From contig DBKZ01000018.1 of the NCBI GenBank assembly GCA_002297415.1, positions 1-8,802 of the forward strand: DNA of 8,802 nucleotides. Reading direction: 5' to 3'. A model generated the notes under the pieces. The model was not told the origin of the DNA. It was given only the letters and a program-made list of their open reading frames with translations, and did not search any database. Shown piece after piece: positions 1 to 6,287 of this stretch (positions are counted from its first letter, which is position 1; each line of letters starts with the position of its first letter). The translations under genes were made by a program, and so were the position numbers. Source of the stretch: Ruminococcaceae bacterium UBA737 (GTDB taxonomy: Bacteria; Bacillota; Clostridia; Oscillospirales; Acutalibacteraceae).

Positions 1-525
1 GCCTCATGCTTTTTTCTTGCGGTGATTTTAATTACAACATCTTGTATAATTGGATTAAACAGAAATAAAGGAAGCGGAACACTTCAGGGAGCCGAAGAAA
101 TTTATCCTACAGTTATGGTTAACGGTAAGCTTTACGAATGGTATAAAGGGGAAGGGAATGCTATTTACGGCGAGCTTCCCAATGATTGTAAATTTTACGG
201 CGAAATCTGTCATACAAAAGAGAATATCCCAAAAAAAAATTGCGAGTTTTCTTCTGCTTTTGATGTCAGCGGAGAAATTTATACAACTTCCGGTAATGAC
301 TTTATCTTTCTTAAATTAACGACAAGCTGGACCGAAAATACTGTTGTGAAATTTGAACTTATAAATGATGCGGCCGGTGAAAAACTCATTAAACAATCTC
401 AAATCGCCGAAAAGAATAAAAAATACCGTTTGCTCAAAGTTGGTTTATCTGTTTTTTGCTTTTGTATTGCTTTAATCGGATTTACAATATTGATAATTTG
501 TCATAAATCCAAGCAAAGAAAATAA
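1..525 (+). CDS. Hypothetical membrane-anchored / lipoprotein-like protein (5' end missing)
   Basis: I do not recognise a named family. The reading frame is open to the left edge, so the gene is 5'-partial. A GTG at 22 could be taken as a start but would cut a hydrophobic segment in half; reading from base 1 gives CFFLAVILITTSC followed by polar sequence. That resembles the core of a signal peptide ending in a loose lipobox (TTSC), so the true start is probably just outside the window. The middle (about 120 residues) is polar and soluble-looking, with VNGKLYEWY and a GEIYTTSGND-type segment. Near the C-terminus a clear transmembrane segment (VGLSVFCFCIALIGFTILII) is followed by a basic tail (CHKSKQRK). 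The layout suggests an extracytoplasmic domain held at the membrane at both ends, with the basic tail inside. It is separated from the next gene by 165 bp with its own promoter, so it is probably not in the proline operon. Function unknown. Confidence 0.6.
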   Translation, partial: ASCFFLAVILITTSCIIGLNRNKGSGTLQGAEEIYPTVMVNGKLYEWYKGEGNAIYGELPNDCKFYGEICHTKENIPKKNCEFSSAFDVSGEIYTTSGNDFIFLKLTTSWTENTVVKFELINDAAGEKLIKQSQIAEKNKKYRLLKVGLSVFCFCIALIGFTILIICHKSKQRK

Positions 526-574
526 ACCGATAAGTATATCATTTGTTTCTTCGCTCGTCATTGTTTTTTATTTT
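512..574 (+). terminator. Weak candidate intrinsic terminator of the first gene
   Basis: AGCAAAGAAA at 512-521 can pair with TTTCTTCGCT at 546-555 (9 of 10 pairs), with a small inner GATA/TATC stem at 529-540. A T-rich run (561-574) starts five bases later. The stem is AT-rich, has a mismatch and a large loop, and overlaps the end of the coding region, so it is only a tentative terminator. Confidence 0.3.
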
Positions 575-629
575 GTAAAACCTCCATTGTAAATATACGA
601 TTTAAGGTCTTAGGTTTTCTTTTTCCGTA

Positions 630-658
630 TTGCAAATCCGTTTATAATATGCTAAAAT
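630..658 (+). promoter_or_regulatory. Sigma-A type promoter for the epimerase-proBAC operon
   Basis: TTGCAA at 630-635 is followed after 17 bp by TAAAAT at 653-658, with an extended -10 TG at 650-651. This predicts transcription from about position 665, some 26 nt before the ATG at 691. A second TATAAT at 643-648 lies between them but has no convincing -35 at the right distance. It is the only good promoter seen before proB, whose own upstream gap is just 20 nt. Confidence 0.6.
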
Positions 659-690
659 AAAGATAATTTTAAAAATGGAAGCGGTAAAAA

Positions 691-1536
691 ATGGTAACAT
701 TAAAGAATGACAGCTTAACGGTTGAAATTGATTTAAAGGGCGCACAGCTTAAAAGCGTTATAAAAAACTGTGAAAATTTAATCTGGGACAGAAATCCCGA
801 ATTTTGGAAGGAATCCGCTCCGTTGCTTTTCCCGATTTGCGGAGGACTTAAGGATGATAAATTTACATATCAAGGCAGGGAATATTCGCTTTTAAAGCAC
901 GGCTTTGCTAAAAGAAATGACTTTTCGGTAGAAAAGCAGACCGAAACCTCGGCTGTTTTCCTGCTTAAAAGTAACGAGGAAACATTAAAAAGTTATCCTT
1001 GGGGATTTGAGCTGAGAGTTAAATATGAGCTTAAAAATTCCGCGCTTAAGGTAGGCTACGAGATAAAGAATTTAACCGATGATACCATGTATATGTCGGT
1101 AGGAGCGCACGAGGCTTATGCCTGCCCTGAGGGAATAGAGGATTACGATATTATTTTCGAGCGCGAAGAAACCTTGAATTCGTGCGACCTTGACGGAAAC
1201 CTTATTTCCCATAAAACCACTCCGATTATAAAAAATTCAAAATATCTTCCTTTATATTATAAATATTTTAAGGTTGACGCTCTCGTTTTTAAGGATTTAA
1301 AATCGAGATTTGCAACCTTAAGAAACAGAAAAACAGGTAAATCAATATCTCTTGATTTTAACGGATTCGATTATTTCCTTTTATGGACAAAGCCGAACGC
1401 CGGATATATCTGCCTTGAGCCTTGGACGGGAGTTCCCGCAAGCGTCGACGCAGGCTATGATATAACCGAAAAAGAGGGCATAACTAAGGTTATGCCGAAA
1501 AGCGAATTTAATGTAACTCATACAATTTATTTTTAA
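691..1536 (+). CDS. Aldose 1-epimerase family protein (LacX/GalM-like mutarotase)
   Basis: Cytoplasmic enzyme of the galactose-mutarotase-like beta-sandwich superfamily, which interconverts alpha and beta anomers of aldoses. The 281 residues match the length of the LacX branch, shorter than classical GalM (about 340). Visible family marks, in order: FWKESAPLLFPICGGLKD (residues 39-55), the first catalytic-type histidine in HGFAKR (H70), the second in GAHEAY (H140), KVDALVF around D196, and the catalytic-type glutamate in CLEPW (E243). All three key positions are present, so it is likely active. The start is supported by a modest GGAAG about 9 nt upstream and by the N-terminal LKNDSLTVEI strand usual in the family. 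It is the first gene behind the promoter at 630-658 and only 20 nt before proB, so it probably shares a transcript with the proline genes although its chemistry has no evident link to proline. The exact sugar substrate cannot be read from sequence; some LacX-type proteins have no proven substrate. Confidence 0.88.
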   Translation: MVTLKNDSLTVEIDLKGAQLKSVIKNCENLIWDRNPEFWKESAPLLFPICGGLKDDKFTYQGREYSLLKHGFAKRNDFSVEKQTETSAVFLLKSNEETLKSYPWGFELRVKYELKNSALKVGYEIKNLTDDTMYMSVGAHEAYACPEGIEDYDIIFEREETLNSCDLDGNLISHKTTPIIKNSKYLPLYYKYFKVDALVFKDLKSRFATLRNRKTGKSISLDFNGFDYFLLWTKPNAGYICLEPWTGVPASVDAGYDITEKEGITKVMPKSEFNVTHTIYF

Positions 1537-1556
1537 GAAATGCAGGAACTAAACAG

Positions 1557-2324
1557 ATGCGGATTGTAATTAAAATCGGAACTTCAACACTTGCTCATTC
1601 GACGGGTCTTATAAATATAAGACGCGTTGAGTCGCTTTGCAAGGTTATGTCAGACCTTAAAAACGCAGGCCATGAGGTTATTTTGGTGTCCTCAGGCGCA
1701 ATCGGAATGGGAGCAGGGAAGCTTTCGCTAAATGAAAGACCTAAGGATATCCCGACCAAGCAGGCGGCGGCGGCAGTTGGTCAGTGCGAGCTTATGTATA
1801 CCTACGATAAGCTTTTTACCGAGCATAACCATTGCGTTGCCCAAATTCTTTTGACAGGCGCCGATATTGAAAACAAAGAGCGTAGAAAAAACTTTCAGAA
1901 CACGATGTGCAGATTGCTTGAGCTTGGAGCAATTCCTATTATCAATGAAAACGATACGGTTGTTACCGACGAAATTGTAATCGGGGATAACGATACTATT
2001 TCGGCAATTGTTTCAACTGTTGTTAATGCCGATCTGCTTATTCTTCTTTCCGATATAAACGGACTTTATACCGCAGACCCTCATAAGGATAAAAACGCCG
2101 TGCTTTTGCATGATGTCGATAAGATAACACCCGAAATAATCGCTATGACCTCAGGCTCGGACGGAAAATTAGGCACGGGCGGAATGGTCACTAAATTGAA
2201 TGCGGCGAAAATCGCGACCGAAAAGGGAATTGATATGGTCATCGCAAACGGGCAAAATGCGGAAATATTGTATGATATAGTTGACGAAAAAAATGTCGGC
2301 ACAAGATTTTCGGGAAAGAGATGA
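1557..2324 (+). CDS. proB: Glutamate 5-kinase, short form without PUA domain
   Basis: First step of proline synthesis: ATP-dependent phosphorylation of L-glutamate to gamma-glutamyl 5-phosphate, in the cytoplasm. The protein is a single amino-acid-kinase domain. Motifs in order: IKIGTST with the phosphate-binding Lys6; VSSGAIGMG (44-52); the glutamate-binding INENDTV (129-135) and GDND (143-146); the nucleotide-region SDINGLYTADP (165-175); and GTGGMVTKLNAA (206-217). It ends right after the GTRF motif at residue 255, whereas Escherichia coli ProB is 367 residues with a C-terminal PUA domain. The stop is followed immediately by an intact proA, with no PUA remnant, so this looks like a natural short form as known in some Firmicutes rather than a truncation. 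ATG at 1557 has AGGA at 1544-1547. The TGA is 6 nt before proA, suggesting coupled translation and supply of the labile acyl phosphate to ProA. Confidence 0.96.
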   Translation: MRIVIKIGTSTLAHSTGLINIRRVESLCKVMSDLKNAGHEVILVSSGAIGMGAGKLSLNERPKDIPTKQAAAAVGQCELMYTYDKLFTEHNHCVAQILLTGADIENKERRKNFQNTMCRLLELGAIPIINENDTVVTDEIVIGDNDTISAIVSTVVNADLLILLSDINGLYTADPHKDKNAVLLHDVDKITPEIIAMTSGSDGKLGTGGMVTKLNAAKIATEKGIDMVIANGQNAEILYDIVDEKNVGTRFSGKR

Positions 2325-2330
2325 AAATTT

Positions 2331-3572
2331 ATGGTTGAGACCTCTGAAATTCTTAAAAAGGCGGTCAAAGCAAAAAGCGAAAGCACTTTGAGCACCGAGG
2401 TTAAGGACGCAGGGCTTTTGGCAATGGCACAAAGCCTTATAAAAAATTCAGAATCAATTTTAAAAGCAAATAAAGAGGATATTATTGCTGCTAAAGGCAA
2501 AATATCCGATGTAATGATTGACAGGCTGTTTCTCGATGAAAAGAGAATAGAAGCAATGGCTAAGGGTATAGAGGCTTTAACAAAGCTTTCCGACCCTGTA
2601 GGCAATATTCTGTCCGAAACCGACAGGGGAGACGGACTTAAAATCAAAAAGGTATCAGTGCCGTTAGGCGTTGTTGCGATAATTTATGAAAGCCGTCCGA
2701 ATGTTACCTCGGACGCGGCGGCGCTATGCTTTAAATCAGGCAATGTCTGCGTGATGAGAAGCGGTAAAGAGGCCTTTAAAAGCGCATACGCAATTGTTTC
2801 GGCGCTCAAAGAAGGACTTAAATCTGCCGGAATAAACGAGGATTATATAAATCTTGTTGAGGACACCTCAAGAAACAGCGCAAAGGAGCTTATGACCGCG
2901 CAGGGATATGTTGATCTGCTTATTCCGAGAGGCGGAAAAGGACTTATAAAAGCATGCGTTGAAAGTGCGACTGTTCCGTGCATTGAAACAGGAACGGGAA
3001 TTTGCCATATTTATGTCGATAAATCGGCGGATTTGGATATGGCGGTTAAAATTATTCTTAATGCAAAGGCAAGCCGTCCTTCGGTTTGCAACGCGGCTGA
3101 GGTCTGCCTTATTCATAAGGATATTGCGGATAAATTTCTGCCGATGCTTCAAAGCGCCTTTGAAACAGGACCGAATAAAATTGAAATCCGCGGCGACGGA
3201 GAGGTTTGCAGAATCATAAATGCCAAGCCTGCGTCTAAAGAGGATTTTGATACCGAATTTTTGGATTATATAATGGCTGTAAAAACAGTTTCGGACTTAA
3301 ACGAGGCAATAAAACATATTGGACTGCATTCGACGCACCACAGCGACGCAATTATTACCGAGGACAGCAAAGCCGCCGAAAAATTCGTTTCGCTTGTTGA
3401 TTCCGCGGCGGTGTATGTCAACGCTTCTACGAGGTTTACCGACGGCGGCGAATTCGGCTTGGGCTGCGAAATGGGAATTTCCACTCAGAAGCTCCATGCA
3501 AGAGGTCCTATGGGGCTTAAGGAGCTTACAACCTATAAATATATTGTTATAGGAAACGGAAACATAAGATAA
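2331..3572 (+). CDS. proA: Glutamate-5-semialdehyde dehydrogenase (gamma-glutamyl phosphate reductase)
   Basis: Second step of proline synthesis: NADPH-dependent reduction of gamma-glutamyl 5-phosphate to glutamate 5-semialdehyde, which cyclises to pyrroline-5-carboxylate. Full length at 413 residues (the family is about 410-420) with an aldehyde-dehydrogenase fold. Signature segments: IYESRPNVTSDAAALCFKSGN (118-138), LIPRGGKGLI (197-206), ETGTGICHIYVD (219-230), the catalytic cysteine in SRPSVCNAAE (C253), HSTHHSDAIIT (333-343), and the C-terminal DGGEFGLGCEMGISTQKLHARGPMGL block (371-396). GTGICH replaces the more usual GTGNCH and SRPSVC the usual QRPGVC; both are minor. A GGGAAAGAG site at 2312-2320, inside the end of proB, precedes the ATG by 10 nt. 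Its stop overlaps the ribosome binding site of proC. Confidence 0.97.
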   Translation: MVETSEILKKAVKAKSESTLSTEVKDAGLLAMAQSLIKNSESILKANKEDIIAAKGKISDVMIDRLFLDEKRIEAMAKGIEALTKLSDPVGNILSETDRGDGLKIKKVSVPLGVVAIIYESRPNVTSDAAALCFKSGNVCVMRSGKEAFKSAYAIVSALKEGLKSAGINEDYINLVEDTSRNSAKELMTAQGYVDLLIPRGGKGLIKACVESATVPCIETGTGICHIYVDKSADLDMAVKIILNAKASRPSVCNAAEVCLIHKDIADKFLPMLQSAFETGPNKIEIRGDGEVCRIINAKPASKEDFDTEFLDYIMAVKTVSDLNEAIKHIGLHSTHHSDAIITEDSKAAEKFVSLVDSAAVYVNASTRFTDGGEFGLGCEMGISTQKLHARGPMGLKELTTYKYIVIGNGNIR

Positions 3573-3586
3573 AGGAGATTTTAAAA

Positions 3587-4390
3587 ATGTTTAAAGCAGG
3601 TTTTATCGGAGCCGGAAATATGGGCTCGGCGCTTATAAGAGCCGTAAGCACAGCGGTAGGCGGAGAAAATGTTGCGATTTCCGATTGCTCTAAGGAAAAA
3701 ATCAAAAATCTTTCTGATGAACTCGGCTGTAAAGCAAGCGATAATAATGAGGTCGCTTTAAATTCGAAGTTTATATTTTTGGCTGTAAAGCCGCAAATGA
3801 TGGGGGATATGCTCTCTTCAATTTCTGAGACTCTTAAAAGCAGAAAAGACCGCTTTATTCTTGTTACAATAGCGGCAGGAATGGCAAAAGATAAAATAAC
3901 AACTCTTTCGGGCGGAAATTATCCCGTAATCCGCATAATGCCTAATACGCCTGTCAGCGTAAACTGCGGAATGATTTTATATTCCCCCGACGCTGAGATT
4001 ACGGACGGTGAAATAGCCGAATTTAAAGACTTGCTTAAATTTTCGGGCGAGCTTGATATGATTGACGAAACGAAGATTGACGCCGCCTCTGCGATTTCCG
4101 GCTGCGGTCCCGCTTATGTTTATATATTTGCCGAGGCTATGGCGGACGCAGGCGTTGAATGCGGATTGCCGAGAAATAAGGCAATAGATTATGCGGTTCA
4201 GACTATTCTCGGTGCCGCCGAGCTTATGAAAAAATCCGATAAGCATTCGGCTCAGCTTAAGGACGAGGTTTGTTCTCCCGCAGGAAGTACAATTTGCGGA
4301 GTAAGAGCCTTAGAGGAAAACGGATTCAGAGCCGCTTCGATTAAGGCGGTTTTGGCGGCTTATAAAAGAACCGTTGAGCTTGGGAAATAA
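3587..4390 (+). CDS. proC: Pyrroline-5-carboxylate reductase
   Basis: Last step of proline synthesis: NAD(P)H-dependent reduction of 1-pyrroline-5-carboxylate to L-proline. Full length at 267 residues. The N-terminal Rossmann domain has GFIGAGNMGSAL (5-16), AVKPQ (66-70) and RIMPNTPVSVNCG (116-128). The C-terminal helical dimerisation domain has the signature SGCGPAYVYIFAEAMADAG (171-189), GLPR (193-196) and DEVCSPAGSTICGVRALE (226-243), which carries the substrate-binding and active-site residues. The start is well set: AAAGGAGA at 3571-3578 begins within the proA stop, 9 nt from the ATG. It is the last gene of the operon, with an intrinsic terminator 15-20 nt past its stop. With proB and proA upstream, the cell has the whole glutamate route to proline in one transcript. 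Confidence 0.97.
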   Translation: MFKAGFIGAGNMGSALIRAVSTAVGGENVAISDCSKEKIKNLSDELGCKASDNNEVALNSKFIFLAVKPQMMGDMLSSISETLKSRKDRFILVTIAAGMAKDKITTLSGGNYPVIRIMPNTPVSVNCGMILYSPDAEITDGEIAEFKDLLKFSGELDMIDETKIDAASAISGCGPAYVYIFAEAMADAGVECGLPRNKAIDYAVQTILGAAELMKKSDKHSAQLKDEVCSPAGSTICGVRALEENGFRAASIKAVLAAYKRTVELGK

Positions 4391-4404
4391 TAGCTTGATT
4401 CAAA

Positions 4405-4446
4405 TAAAAAACGGAGGAGCTGATAAAATCAGCTTCTCCGTTTTTT
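4405..4446. terminator. Strong bidirectional intrinsic terminator between convergent operons
   Basis: A 14-bp stem (4411-4424 with 4428-4441, one G-T wobble at 4417/4435) closes on a 3-base AAA loop. It is flanked on the left by A residues (4406-4411) and on the right by a T run (4441-4446). On either strand it is a hairpin followed by U residues, so it can stop both proC transcription from the left and the sugar operon from the right, whose last stop codon is at 4456. Confidence 0.92.
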
Positions 4447-4455
4447 ATTATGGCA

Positions 4456-5433
4456 TTATCCTCTTTTTAAAAGCTTTCTTGCCAATTTGCTGGCGCTTAC
4501 TCCGTCCTTTTTTGAAAGAACCTGTTCAATTTCTTTAAAATCAGCATTATCTATTATGGATTCAAAATAATCAAACCACTCAGCGCTCTCATTTACGGCT
4601 TCTTTTGATTCTTCTCTGTATGGGAACTGATCAAAGGTAATGTAACCGTTATATCCCGTCCTTCTGAGCCAGTAAATAAATTCAAGATACGGAATAGTAT
4701 TAACGCTCCCTGCGATTAAATCGTCATCCCATGAACCGTAATTATCATTCATGTGAACGGCATAAAGCTTTCCGCCGAACATTTTTATAAGTGCGACCGC
4801 TTCGGCAGGGTTTTCTCCCCCGAAAAACGAATGACCGTAATCAAGCGCAATACCGACATTTTCAACTCCTAAAGAGTTTATAAGAAGCAAAGTTTTTGCA
4901 AATCCGCTTATATAACATTTATTTCTTGGCTCCTTTGGCTTGTATTCAAGGGCGATTTTCATTTCGGGCTTATAAAGCGCCAGCTCTTTAATACATTCCG
5001 CAAAAAGCGTGACCTCTTTTATATAGTCTGCTTCAAACATATAATCGTAGCCGTCTTGTCCGGGCCAAATTGCGAAGGTGTCACAACCTATTTTTTCTGC
5101 AAAGTCCATTGCTTTTTTCGAGTTTTCAACGGCTTTCTTTCTGATTTTTTCATCGAGTGAAGAAAAAGAGCCTTGTTTGTAATCGTTATCGGCAGTTGTA
5201 TCGACCATTACGCAATTGACAGTCAAACCCGATTCTTTAACCTTTGCCTCTAATTCGTCAATCTTATCAAAGTAATAATCGGTAAGATTTAAATCAACCG
5301 CACTTAAAAGAGGAATGCTTTTAATTCGGTCGATTTTTTCGCCGATAGAATAATTCTTATCCGAATAAGCCTTACAGTATCTGTCGCAAAATGTCCCTAC
5401 ATGATCTATAAAAACAGAATATTTTCTTTTCAT
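4456..5433 (-). CDS. Sugar isomerase/epimerase, AP-endonuclease-2-like TIM barrel (substrate unknown)
   Basis: Metal-dependent TIM-barrel enzyme of the xylose-isomerase-like superfamily (325 residues) that includes L-rhamnose isomerase and D-tagatose 3-epimerase. Such enzymes move a carbonyl or invert a stereocentre of free sugars through an enediolate. Candidate metal ligands appear in the usual order: Glu163 in IALEYKPKEPR, Asp198 in ALDYGHS, His227 in VHMND and Asp268 in FDQFPYRE. An acidic ligand of the Asp kind at the fourth site is as in L-rhamnose isomerases (D-tagatose 3-epimerases use Glu), which leans towards aldose-ketose isomerase chemistry, but the family call is tentative. IWPGQDGYDY (122-131) is a marked conserved-looking loop. 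The C-terminal 30 residues (FKEIEQVLSKKDG onward) form a predicted helical tail. Last gene of the operon, 11 nt after the aldolase; AAGGAG at 5441-5446 overlaps the aldolase stop and lies 7 nt from the ATG. It could isomerise the entry sugar into the ketose used by the other enzymes. Confidence 0.8.
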   Translation of the reverse strand: MKRKYSVFIDHVGTFCDRYCKAYSDKNYSIGEKIDRIKSIPLLSAVDLNLTDYYFDKIDELEAKVKESGLTVNCVMVDTTADNDYKQGSFSSLDEKIRKKAVENSKKAMDFAEKIGCDTFAIWPGQDGYDYMFEADYIKEVTLFAECIKELALYKPEMKIALEYKPKEPRNKCYISGFAKTLLLINSLGVENVGIALDYGHSFFGGENPAEAVALIKMFGGKLYAVHMNDNYGSWDDDLIAGSVNTIPYLEFIYWLRRTGYNGYITFDQFPYREESKEAVNESAEWFDYFESIIDNADFKEIEQVLSKKDGVSASKLARKLLKRG

Positions 5434-5444
5434 TTTTTAACTCC

Positions 5445-6287
5445 TTATGCTTTGTTTTCCGAACCGCAAAGATTTATTTTACTTATAGCAAGCTCTTTAA
5501 CGGCTTCTCTTGCCGGTCCTAAATACTTTTTAGGATCGAACATTTCGGTATCTGTTAACGCAAGCCTTACCGCTTTTGTAGCTGCAATACGAAGCTCCGT
5601 AGCAAAATTGACCTTGCAAATTCCGTGTTTTATTGTTTCTTTAATCATATCGTCCGGTATTCCCGAAGCGCCGTGAAGAACAAGCGGAATAGAAATTTTT
5701 TGTTTGATTTTCTTTAATAAATCAAAATCAAGCTTTGGTTCTGCTTTGTATATTCCGTGGGAAGTGCATATCGCAACCGCAAAAATATCAATTCCCGTTT
5801 TTTCTGCAAATTCAACGGCTTTATCGGGGTCCGTATAAGCGACACTTGCCGAAAGGCTGTCTTCTTTTCCGCCTACCGTTCCGAGCTCGGCTTCTACGGG
5901 AACAGACATAGCATGCGCGGAGGAAACAACCTTTTCGGTTAAGCTGATATTAGTTTCAAAGTCGGATTTAGAGCCGTCTATCATAACAGAGCTGTATCCG
6001 GCTTTTATAGCCTGCATTACGCCCGCGAAGCTTTCACAGTGATCCAGATGCAGACAAACAGGGACAGAAACTTTATTTGCCATAGCATAAACCATTGCAT
6101 AGGCTTCATCAAGGGTTAAATACTTAACTGTAGACGGAGTTGTCTGTATAATGACAGGTGAATTTGTTTCGCTTGCCGCTTCAATTATTGCCTGAATCAT
6201 TTCTAAATTTTCGGCATTAAGCGCAGGAACCGCATATCCGCCTTTTTGTGCTTTTAATAACATTTCTTTGCTTGTTACATATGCCAT
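5445..6287 (-). CDS. Class II ketose-phosphate aldolase (FBA / GatY-KbaY family)
   Basis: Zinc-dependent aldolase that cleaves a ketose phosphate carrying a 1-phosphate into dihydroxyacetone phosphate and an aldehyde; cytoplasmic. At 280 residues it matches the GatY/KbaY-type short class II aldolases (about 284). Features: NAENLEM (24-30); catalytic Asp82 and zinc-type His83 in LHLDH (79-83); EAELGTVGGKED (132-143); zinc-type His177 in ICTSHGIYK; His205 in VLHGASGIPDDMI (203-215); and phosphate-loop KVNFATELR (225-233). The usual GTAHG appears as CTSHG. No GatZ/KbaZ partner, needed for full activity of E. coli tagatose-bisphosphate aldolases, is nearby. It overlaps the upstream kinase by 13 nt, and its GAGG ribosome binding site (6298-6301) lies inside that gene, so translation is likely coupled. 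The kinase product is the obvious substrate, for example a ketohexose 1-phosphate or 1,6-bisphosphate. Which sugar (fructose, tagatose, psicose or sorbose series) cannot be told from motifs. Confidence 0.9.
   Translation of the reverse strand: MAYVTSKEMLLKAQKGGYAVPALNAENLEMIQAIIEAASETNSPVIIQTTPSTVKYLTLDEAYAMVYAMANKVSVPVCLHLDHCESFAGVMQAIKAGYSSVMIDGSKSDFETNISLTEKVVSSAHAMSVPVEAELGTVGGKEDSLSASVAYTDPDKAVEFAEKTGIDIFAVAICTSHGIYKAEPKLDFDLLKKIKQKISIPLVLHGASGIPDDMIKETIKHGICKVNFATELRIAATKAVRLALTDTEMFDPKKYLGPAREAVKELAISKINLCGSENKA

Noticed and set aside
22..525. GTG at 22 as the true start of the first gene
   Set aside because: The frame is open upstream to base 1 and the hydrophobic segment spans the GTG. 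No ribosome binding site precedes it, so a 5'-partial gene is more likely.
472..561. Small minus-strand reading frame of 29 codons (MTSEETNDILIG...) opposite the end of the first gene, with GGAGG on the same strand at 585-581 and a nine-codon frame overlapping its start
   Set aside because: The GGAGG lies 19 nt from the ATG, too far for normal initiation. Most of the frame is antisense to a better-supported gene and no convincing promoter precedes it.
526..690. T-box, riboswitch or attenuator leader upstream of the epimerase-pro operon
   Set aside because: The predicted transcript start (about 665) leaves a leader of only some 26 nt, and no T-box-like or terminator/antiterminator structure is visible.
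2081..2647. 188-codon open frame on the minus strand across the proB-proA junction
   Set aside because: It is antisense to two firmly identified genes, has a low-complexity hydrophobic composition and no ribosome binding site; a shadow frame.
5401..5676. 91-codon plus-strand open frame opposite the isomerase and aldolase genes
   Set aside because: It is antisense to conserved aldolase and isomerase coding sequence and has no family features.
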